From the NCBI RefSeq assembly GCF_049803795.1, contig NZ_JBNAGJ010000001.1:62001-126000 (forward strand): 64,000 nt of DNA, given 5' to 3'. The translations under genes and the position numbers were made by a program. Shown in pieces: positions 26,341 through 34,300 of the stretch. How positions within the stretch are numbered: position 1 is the stretch's first letter; each line of letters begins with the position of its first letter. A model generated the notes under the pieces. It made no database searches. It saw nothing but the letters and a program-made list of their open reading frames with translations, and had not been told where the DNA came from. This DNA is from Thalassobius sp002708925. GTDB lineage: Bacteria > Pseudomonadota > Alphaproteobacteria > Rhodobacterales > Rhodobacteraceae.

Positions 26341-27828
26341 ATGCTGGACCAATCCAAAATCGACGCGCTGCGGGATGCCCCTGTTCCGCCCGCGCAGCAC
26401 GTGATTGACGGGGCGCTTTGCCCGTCGCTCGATGGTGCGGTGATGGAGGTGGTCTCGCCTCTGGATGGGACGGTGCTGACGACGATGGCTCGCGGAGGCC
26501 CCGCCGATGCCGAGGCCGCGATTCAGGCCGCGCGCCGGGCTTTTGACGATGGCCGCTGGGCGGATCTGCCCCCCGCCACGCGCAAGGCGATCCTGCTACG
26601 CTGGGCCGATCTGATTGAACAGAACGCGCTGGAACTGGCCGTTCTGGGGGTGCGCAATAACGGCACCGAGATCGGCATGGCGCTCAAGGCCGAACCGCTG
26701 AGCGCGGTGCAGACAATCCGCTATTACGCTGAGGCGATTGATAAAATTTACGGGCAGATCGCCCCCACCGCGCCCGGTGCTCTGGGCCTGATACATCGCG
26801 AACCCGTGGGCGTTGTTGGCGCGATTGTCCCGTGGAATTTTCCGCTGATGATCGCTGCGTGGAAACTGGCGCCGGCCTTGGCGGCGGGGAATACGGTGGT
26901 GCTGAAACCGGCCGAGACAGCCTCGTTAAGCTTGGTGCGTCTGGCCGAACTGGCCCTGCAAGCGGGCCTGCCTGCGGGCGTTCTGAATGTGGTTACCGGC
27001 CCCGGCGCGCAGGTCGGTCAGGCGATGTCTCTGTCTTATGATATTGACGTGATCGTGTTCACCGGGTCCGGCGGGGTGGGGCGGCGTCTGTTGGAAAATG
27101 CCGCGAAATCAAACCTCAAGCGGGTCTATCTGGAGCTGGGCGGCAAATCCCCCAACATCGTTTTCGCCGATGCACCTGATCTGGAAGAGGCCGCCAAAGC
27201 CGCCGTCAACGGGGCGTTCCGCAACGCGGGGCAGGTGTGTATTGCGGGCACGCGGCTGCTGGTGCAGCGCAGCATTCACGATGCGTTTGTCTTGCGTCTG
27301 ACTCAGCTGGCCGAGGCGATGATCGTGGGCGATCCGCTGGACATGCGCTCGGATGCGGGCGCGGTGAACTCCGAAGGGCAGTTGCGGCAAAATCTGCGCT
27401 TCGTGGAGGACGCCCGCGCCGCCGGCCGTCAGGTCGTCACCGGCGGTCAGCGGATTTTGCAGGACACGGGCGGGTATTTCATGGCTCCGACCATCATCAC
27501 CGGGGTGCAGGCCAGCGATCCTCTGGCCCAGCAAGAGGTGTTCGGCCCGGTTCTGGCAGTGATCGCCTTCGAGGATGAGGACGAGGCCATCGAGATCGCG
27601 AATGCCACCGATTACGGGTTGGCGGCGGGCATCTGGACGGCGGATCTGTCGCGCGCGCACCGGATGATTCGCCGGGTGAAATCGGGGCTGGTACATGTGA
27701 ATACCTATGGGGGCTCGGACCTGACAGTGCCGCTGGGCGGTATGAAGCAATCGGGGAATGGGTATGATAAGTCTTTGCACGCATTCGATAAATTTCTGAA
27801 TTTGAAATCCGCCTGGATTAAGCTGTAG
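26341..27828 (+). CDS. NAD(P)-dependent aldehyde dehydrogenase (PuuC/GabD-like)
   Basis: ATG 26341 (after CGAGGTGACC) is preferred to a GTG two codons earlier. The product has 495 residues. Family marks: IVPWNFPLMIAAWKLAPALAAGNTVVLKPAE, the Glu in LELGGKSPNIVF, the catalytic Cys in NAGQVCIAGTR and the end motif PLGGMKQSGNGYDKSLHA. Closest style is gamma-glutamyl-gamma-aminobutyraldehyde or betaine-type dehydrogenases. It would oxidise the aldehyde from the divergent transaminase. Followed after 12 bp by a UPF0261 gene. Confidence 0.92.
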   Translation: MLDQSKIDALRDAPVPPAQHVIDGALCPSLDGAVMEVVSPLDGTVLTTMARGGPADAEAAIQAARRAFDDGRWADLPPATRKAILLRWADLIEQNALELAVLGVRNNGTEIGMALKAEPLSAVQTIRYYAEAIDKIYGQIAPTAPGALGLIHREPVGVVGAIVPWNFPLMIAAWKLAPALAAGNTVVLKPAETASLSLVRLAELALQAGLPAGVLNVVTGPGAQVGQAMSLSYDIDVIVFTGSGGVGRRLLENAAKSNLKRVYLELGGKSPNIVFADAPDLEEAAKAAVNGAFRNAGQVCIAGTRLLVQRSIHDAFVLRLTQLAEAMIVGDPLDMRSDAGAVNSEGQLRQNLRFVEDARAAGRQVVTGGQRILQDTGGYFMAPTIITGVQASDPLAQQEVFGPVLAVIAFEDEDEAIEIANATDYGLAAGIWTADLSRAHRMIRRVKSGLVHVNTYGGSDLTVPLGGMKQSGNGYDKSLHAFDKFLNLKSAWIKL

Positions 27829-27840
27829 GGGGGGCGCAGG

Positions 27841-29076
27841 ATGGCTGAGCGTACAATTCTGATCGTGGGAACCTATGACACCAAAGAGGACGAGCTGCGC
27901 TATATCGCCGAGGTGATCCGAACGCAGGGCGGGCGCGTTGTGGCAATGGATGTCAGCGTTCTGGGCGATCCTGCTCAGCCTGTGGAGTATTCGAAACATC
28001 AGGTGGCCGAGGCGGCGGGGGGCTCGATCGCGCAGGCCATTGGCGGGGGGGATGAAAATTCTGCCATGCAGATCATGGCGCGGGGCGCGGCCCAGCTGAC
28101 GGCGCACCTGTATGCCGAAGGGGCGTTTGACGGGGTGCTGGTTCTGGGGGGCACGATGGGCACCGATCTGGCGCTGGATGTGTGCAACGCGGTGCCTTTG
28201 GGCGTGCCGAAATACGTGGTCTCGACGGTCTCTTTTTCGCCGCTGATCCCGGCCGAGCGCCTGGCGGCGGATATTCAGATGATCCTGTGGGCCGGCGGGC
28301 TGTATGGGCTGAATTCGCTGTGCAAGGCGTCTCTCTCGCAGGCGGCGGGGGCCGTTCTGGGGGCTGCCCGTGCGGTTCAGCGGCGCGATGCCACGCGTCC
28401 GCTGATCGGCATGACCTCTTTCGGTAAGTCCTTTCTGACATACATGGTGCCGCTGAAACCCGCATTAGAGGCGCGCGGTTATGAGGTTGCCGTGTTCCAC
28501 GCCACCGGGATGGGCGGGCGGGCGTTCGAAAATCTGGCCGCGCAGGGGGCGTTTGCCTGTGTGATGGATTTCGCCACACAAGAGGTAGGGAATTTCATCC
28601 ATGGCTCGGCGCTTCATGCGGGTAAAACGCGGCTGACGGCGGCAGGGCGGGCGGGGGTGCCGCAGATGGTGTCTGCGGGGGGCTATGATCTGGTGGATCT
28701 GCCCGGATGGCAGCCGATGCCCGCCGCGCTGGAACAACTGGAGAGCCACGCGCACAACCGGCTGCTGACCTCGGTGGTTCTGGATGCGGGGGGGCGGCGC
28801 AAAGTGGCCCAGGCGCTGGCCAGGCGGTTGGCGCAGGCCCAGGGCCCATCGGTGTTTTTTCTGCCCACGGGCGGCACCCACGCCCTGGACGCGCCCGGTG
28901 CCGCGCTGTGCCATCCCGAGGGGTTGCAGGCGTTCGTGCAGGAAATGACGCAGGCCTGCCCGCCCTCGACGCAGCTGATTTCGCTGAAGGCACATATCAA
29001 CGATCCCGCGTTTTCGCAGGCCGTTCTGGCGCAGTTTGATCGCTGGGTGGCCGAGGGGATTGTTCCGCGCCCTTAG
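27841..29076 (+). CDS. UPF0261 / Tm-1-like ATP-binding domain protein
   Basis: The 411-residue protein has the family opening ILIVGTYDTKEDEL, the Gly-rich LVLGGTMGTDLALDV, PKYVVSTVSFSPL, MTSFGKSFLTY, and later HGSALHAGKTRLTAAGRAGVPQMVSAGGYD. It ends in FFLPTGGTHALD, seen in the plant Tm-1 virus-resistance protein and its bacterial relatives. In many genomes this family is paired or fused with a TIM-barrel (PEP-hydrolase-like) protein; no such partner is visible here. Its role next to the dehydrogenase is unknown. Confidence 0.85.
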   Translation: MAERTILIVGTYDTKEDELRYIAEVIRTQGGRVVAMDVSVLGDPAQPVEYSKHQVAEAAGGSIAQAIGGGDENSAMQIMARGAAQLTAHLYAEGAFDGVLVLGGTMGTDLALDVCNAVPLGVPKYVVSTVSFSPLIPAERLAADIQMILWAGGLYGLNSLCKASLSQAAGAVLGAARAVQRRDATRPLIGMTSFGKSFLTYMVPLKPALEARGYEVAVFHATGMGGRAFENLAAQGAFACVMDFATQEVGNFIHGSALHAGKTRLTAAGRAGVPQMVSAGGYDLVDLPGWQPMPAALEQLESHAHNRLLTSVVLDAGGRRKVAQALARRLAQAQGPSVFFLPTGGTHALDAPGAALCHPEGLQAFVQEMTQACPPSTQLISLKAHINDPAFSQAVLAQFDRWVAEGIVPRP

Positions 29077-29160
29077 CTGTGTTGCGGACAAACCCCTTGC
29101 CTCGTCTGACGTGTTGATCCACTCTGCCCGGCATTTGAAATCTTCTTTGTAAAGGGTGGT

Positions 29161-30486
29161 TTGGCCGAGGTTACGCCGTATCATCCGCAGATTTGGATGA
29201 CGGGGTTGACACGGGCGACGAAGACAGCTCCGCGCAGGCGGGCTCGATTAAGCGATCTGATCACGCTGGGGCAGGTGCCACACGATCCGGTGCATCTGCG
29301 CGATCTCAAAGCGATGTCGGTGGTGGTGGTGCTGGCGACATTCTGTGTCTCGCTCAGTTATTTTCTGGTGCCTGAACGCTCGGATTTTCTGAAAATTTTC
29401 GACGGGGTGATCATCGGGGTCGAGCTGCTGTCCCTTCTGGCGTTCTGGCGGCTGCGTTCGGTCGAGGCGCTGTTTCGCATCTTTGTGCCGGCTTATCTGT
29501 CGCTGATGGGGTTCTTTGTGCTGCTCAATGGCACGCGCGAAGGCGATGTTCTGGCCTTTCTGGTGGTGCCCTGTGCGGCGGTTGTCGTGTTCGGGCCGCG
29601 TCGGTCTGTCCCGTGGTTCTGGCTGTGCCTGATCGGGGTTGTTGGACTGGCCATGCTGGATGAAATCCTGCCGCTGGTCAGTCTCGAGTCCGCCCGATCC
29701 GCAGTGAACCCGCAGGGGTATCTGTTCCACAGCCCGTGGAAAAAACCGCTGGGTCTGGTCGAGGGGATCGCCTTTGCTGCGGTCACATGCCTGCTGTATT
29801 TCCTGTTCCGTTCAGCTCATCGGCAATTGCGGCGGGCCAACATGGCCCTGGGGCGGGAAAAGCAGCAGGTCGATCGCCTGATGCGGGCGGTCTATCCCGA
29901 TCATGTCATTGATCGGCTGAAAGAAAAGGACGCGCAGACCATCGTGGATCATGTTCCGCAGGCCAGCGTTCTGTTCGCGGATCTGGAGGGGTTCTCCAAG
30001 CTGGCGGACACCCAGACTCCTGCTGCTCTGGTGCGGATGCTGGACGTGCTGTTTGGCGAATTTGACCGGCTGACCCAGGCGCATGGCGCAGAGAAGATCA
30101 AATCGCTGGGGGATGGCTATCTTGCGGTTGCGGGGGTCAGTCAGGCCAATCCGGACCATGCGGCCGCCCTGTGTCAGCTGGGGGCTGAAATCGTGCGTGC
30201 GGTTCGGGATTTCGCACATCGCGAAGGGCTGGATCTGGGTGTGCGGGTGGGCGTGCATTCCGGCCCGGTGATTGCCGGGGTCATGGGGCGCACGCGGCCG
30301 CATTACGATATCTGGGGCGGCACGGTCAATCTGGCCCAGAGACTTCAGGCGACGGCCCCTCGGAACAGTGTGCAACTGTCCGGGCAGACTCGGGCGCTGG
30401 CCGGAAGGGCGCTGCAAGTCGAGGGCCCGCGGATGCTGACGCTCAAGGGGTTGGGCGAGGTCGCAATCTGGACGCTGCGCCCCTAG
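29161..30486 (+). CDS. Membrane-bound class III adenylyl cyclase
   Basis: The start is uncertain: TTG 29161 has an AAGGGTGGT-like site; ATG 29197 has a weaker one. Up to 441 residues. About six membrane helices fill residues 50-215 (VVVVLATFCVSLSYF ... VTCLLYFLFRSA), then a linker and the cyclase domain at about 265-430. First metal Asp in LFADLEGFS; second in KSLGDGYLAV, where the Lys is the adenine selector; DIWGGTVN supplies the other adenine-contact Asp; NLAQRLQ gives the transition-state Asn and Arg. All six key residues are present, so real ATP cyclase activity is expected. The next gene carries a Popeye-like domain. Confidence 0.9.
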   Translation: MAEVTPYHPQIWMTGLTRATKTAPRRRARLSDLITLGQVPHDPVHLRDLKAMSVVVVLATFCVSLSYFLVPERSDFLKIFDGVIIGVELLSLLAFWRLRSVEALFRIFVPAYLSLMGFFVLLNGTREGDVLAFLVVPCAAVVVFGPRRSVPWFWLCLIGVVGLAMLDEILPLVSLESARSAVNPQGYLFHSPWKKPLGLVEGIAFAAVTCLLYFLFRSAHRQLRRANMALGREKQQVDRLMRAVYPDHVIDRLKEKDAQTIVDHVPQASVLFADLEGFSKLADTQTPAALVRMLDVLFGEFDRLTQAHGAEKIKSLGDGYLAVAGVSQANPDHAAALCQLGAEIVRAVRDFAHREGLDLGVRVGVHSGPVIAGVMGRTRPHYDIWGGTVNLAQRLQATAPRNSVQLSGQTRALAGRALQVEGPRMLTLKGLGEVAIWTLRP

Positions 30487-30553
30487 GTCTGGTGGAATCT
30501 GCGCCGGGGGCAGGTAAGGCATTCCCGACTTGTTTTCGGATCCGGGGATCGGA

Positions 30554-30581
30554 CAATCTTAACCATCTGATAAAAAGATTG
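30554..30581 (+). other. Inverted repeat just before the Popeye-like gene start
   Basis: CAATCTT and AAGATTG (7 bp, perfect) with a 14-nt loop end 5 nt before the ATG at 30587. In mRNA the stem would cover the region where the ribosome binds; no strong Shine-Dalgarno is seen. It might tune translation. Low to moderate support. Confidence 0.3.
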
Positions 30582-30586
30582 CACCG

Positions 30587-31309
30587 ATGCCGACTGAAAT
30601 CGCTCTTTCTCCGTCTCTTTTCGCCAATGGCGCGCTGCTGTTCTATGTGATCGGCCTGTTGATGCGCGAAGGGCTGTTGCTGCGGACCTTTCTGCTGGCC
30701 GGAACCGGGTGCTATCTGCTGTATTATTTCACCATCGCGGACACGCCCTTGTGGGATGCGATCTATGCCAGCACCTGCATTGCGATCGCGAATGTCTACT
30801 CGATTCTGCGGTCGGTCATGGATCGTTCGACGATCGGCATGTCGCACGACTATAAAGAGCTGTATGGGCATTTCCCAACCCTGACGCCGGGCCAGTTCCG
30901 GCGGATCATGCGTTGCGCCACCTGGCACGAAACCGAAGCCCCCCAAGAGCTGTGCCACCAGGGGTTTGAGCCCGAAGCGCTGTATTTCGTGCAAAAGGGC
31001 CCGGTCTTCCTCAGCCGCTCGGGGCAGAGAATACGCATTCAGCCGCAGCAGTTCCTATGCGAGATTTCCTTCGTTCAGGGGCGCGGGGCCGTTGCCAGCG
31101 CCTCGGTTCTGTTGGGGGCGGGGGCGCAGTATGTGCGCTGGGATCGCGCGCGGCTGTATCGGATGATGGATCGGTCCTTGCCTTTGGCGAATGCGGTTTC
31201 GGCGATGTTCAACAAGGACATGAGCCACAAATTGGCGCGCAGCTGGCCGCACAGCCACGCGCCGGTGCCGCCAGCGAAACGGCAGTCCGAGGCCCGACTT
31301 GTGTCCTGA
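30587..31309 (+). CDS. Popeye-like cyclic-nucleotide-binding membrane protein
   Basis: The protein has 240 residues. The N-terminal third has about three membrane helices (LLFYVIGLLMREGLLL, FLLAGTGCYLLYYF, IYASTCIAIANVYSIL). From about 92 it has a domain with the beta-rich layout of Popeye: a phosphate-binding-cassette-like QFLCEISF, ASASVLLGAG, YVRWDRARLYRMM, and a C-terminal helix with FNKDMSHKLAR. These line up with the animal POPDC blocks QFLDSPE, FQVT, YVSWRRKKLY and GSDIADKL. The exact DSPE and FQVT residues are not kept. It lies 100 bp after the adenylyl cyclase on the same strand, so it may be its cAMP sensor. The function is inferred. Confidence 0.65.
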   Translation: MPTEIALSPSLFANGALLFYVIGLLMREGLLLRTFLLAGTGCYLLYYFTIADTPLWDAIYASTCIAIANVYSILRSVMDRSTIGMSHDYKELYGHFPTLTPGQFRRIMRCATWHETEAPQELCHQGFEPEALYFVQKGPVFLSRSGQRIRIQPQQFLCEISFVQGRGAVASASVLLGAGAQYVRWDRARLYRMMDRSLPLANAVSAMFNKDMSHKLARSWPHSHAPVPPAKRQSEARLVS

Positions 31310-31346
31310 ACATGTGCCTTGAACATGTGGCCTTGCAGAAGCAGGC

Positions 31347-34300
31347 TCAGTCGATCACGGTTTCCTGGCCCGGTAAAATCTGAACCGGCACAGGGATTTC
31401 GGCGCCATCGAACAGCACTTCGTACCAGCCCGGTTTCAGCGGGATTTCCGCCCCGCCGGCTTGCCCCCGGCTGATCAGTTTTCCCTTCTGATACAGCGCG
31501 AATCCCAGCTTGCGGGTCTCGCGCAGCGCTGCCAGCAGATCCGCGCCCGAGTCGGCCTCGATAAAGATACCGCCACCGGCCTGCGCCCAGCTGTGGAACG
31601 TGGCGCGGTCAATTTCAGGGTCCAGAGCAAAGCTGACCACATCCACCTGCGTGTCGATACCCGCTGCACGCAGGGCCTGAATTTCCGCCAGCGGGTCGCC
31701 CTCGCAGGTTTCTTCGCCATCGGTGATCAGCAGGATGCTGGCGGGGCCTGTCCAATTGGCCAGATCCTGCCGCGCCGCCCTGAGCGAGGCGCCAATGGCG
31801 GTTTTTGCCTTGTTCTGTGGACGGATCAGCTGCACCTGGGCCTCTGTCTGGCTCAGATCGGCAGAGGGGGCGACGGCCAGGCGGGTCTGGCAGGATTCAG
31901 GTGGGCCGCCAAACACGCGCAAGCCCACGGACAGGGGCTGCTCTTTGGGGCTTTGGGCGGACAAACCGGCCAGAAAAGCGCTGACCGAGTCGCGCGCGAT
32001 CTCGATCCGGCGGCGTCCGTCCAGCCGTCTGAGCATACTGCCCGAAGCGTCGAAGATAATCAGCATGGCAGCAGGGCGCGCGGCCGGGTCATCGTTCTGC
32101 GCGCGGGCCGTTTCCAGCACGCGCAGACGTCCGGGCTCAAGGCTGACCGGCTGCGCGCTGGCCGCGATCCGGTAAGATTTGGGGCCCAGCAGGCGGGCCG
32201 CGACACGGGCGTACCCGGTCGAAATATCCTCGCTGCGCAGCACGGGCCAGACCTCGCCGCCCGTCGCCCCCGCCCAGAAGGCCGCAGCATGTTGCGCGGT
32301 GGTCGGATCCTGCCACATCCCGCCCGAGCTGACCTTGATCACGTAAATCCGCGCGCCCGAGGCGGCCAGTTTTTGCGGCAACTCCCCATGATAATCGCTG
32401 TCCGCGTCGGTGATCAGCACGATCGCGCGGCTGCCCTCTTGATCTTGCAGTTTGTCGGCGGCGTCGATCAGGCTGGCCTCGGCTGTGCTGGTGCCCTCGC
32501 GGGGGTATGTGGCCAGGGCCTTGCGCAGCAGAACCGTGTCCGAGAACCAGTCCCGCGTCGCCCAATCACGCCCCAGAGCCCGGAAATTCACGCGGTCCCG
32601 GCCCGGTTGCAGCGCATCGGCGAAATCAATCACCCCGCGGCGGATCAGCGGCAGATACCCCAGCACCGAGGGGCTTTGATCAATCAGGAAAACCGTGTTG
32701 CGGCGGGACTCTTGGATTTCCACACGATAGTGCCCAGCCGTCAGGGCAAAGCTGTGCAGCGTGACCTGCGGATCGTCAGGGCGTTCGGACGGAAGCGGGT
32801 CAATACGCGTGCCCGTCCCATCCCTGAGCACCACGGTCGGCACAAATCCCGGCGCGCCCTGGGTGCGGATGTCCAGACGGGCGGCGGGCTGTGTGATTTC
32901 CAGGCTCCAGATGTCCTGATGCCTGGCGAATTCGACCTGTCCGGGCTGAAACTTGTCATTCAGCGGCAGCGGGCGCACGCGCTGCGCGCGCTGTGTCTCT
33001 GACCGGGGGGCAGGAGGCGTGCGCTGTGTCGCATACTGCCCGTAAGTGCCTAACGCGGATAGATAATCCTTGCCTTCGGGGCGTTCCAGAACCGCGATAT
33101 GAGTCGGCAGGTGCAGCTGCGTGGTTTCCGGGTTTTGGGCCTGAAAACTGATGCGCAACCCGCGCAGAGGCAGCGTGCCGGGCCAGGGCAGCTGTATGAT
33201 TTCTCCGGGTTTTGGGGCGGTTGGCAGCCCGATTGTAACGGGCTTGGCGGGGGCATCCAGCGGCGTGTTCAGCAGCGGCTGGACCACGGCAGTTGCTGCG
33301 AAATTCGGCGCATCGGGCAGGGTGTGCGGGTAGGTGAACTCCAGCGCTGCCAGCTGCGCAGAGCGGGTGTTCAGGAAGCTGAAAATCACGTTGTGATCGG
33401 CGGTGCCCTCGGGGGCGATCAGCTGGTTTGCCGGCTGGTCGGGCCGGATCGGAGCGTGCAGAAAACCGGGGCCCAGCAGATGCTGACGGCCGCCGCTGGC
33501 CCAGCCACCCAGCCTGCGATCGGCCAGATTGAGCGGCCCCAGCCCCGAATGGCCGGGCTGGGCGATGACTTCGAATCCGTTCACGGCGATCTGCCCGGTC
33601 GGAGGCCGCCGCCGATCCAGCGCTCGGAGCCGGACAAAACGCGCCATCCGGGGCCCGTCTGGCAATGTGTAATAGGCGGTTTGCCCCCACAGATCATGGG
33701 TGCCGGTCAGGGCCTCGGCCCAGCTTTGGCCATCGTGCGACAGATCGACAGCAAAGCGGTGCAACGCGTCCCCTGCCGCCAGCATCCGTGTGTCAATCGC
33801 GATGCCGGCCACGGGAAATTCCCGCCCCTCTGGTAAGGCCAGAACCGGGGCCAGACTGTGCGGGGCGTTGTTGGCGGACAGATAGGCCTCTTGGTCCACA
33901 GGGGGGGTGCCCTGCGCAATCACGCCGTTCAGCAGCACAGGAAAACCCCGCGCCTGCGCCGGGTTGCCGCGGGCGTAGTCTCCGGTTTCGTCAATCTGGG
34001 CCGTGTCGGTGGGCAGCCATCTGGCCCCCAGCGCGGCCTGAGCCAGGTTGATGCCACCTCGGAGCGCGTCGGGCACGTGTTTTGCCTGTGCCGGAGCCTG
34101 AGCGGGGGCCTCGGGCGTGGCTGCAAACGCCACAGGCGCAGACCCCAGCGCCTGCCCCTGCGCGTCGGTGATCGCCACAAACACGGGCAGTTTTCCGGCG
34201 TTCAAATCCGGCGCCGCAGCAAAGACCATGGGCACGGTTTGCACCTGCCCCGGCCCAAGCGTCAGGGCCTGAGCCGACAGGTGCAGCGCCGGATCGGCAG

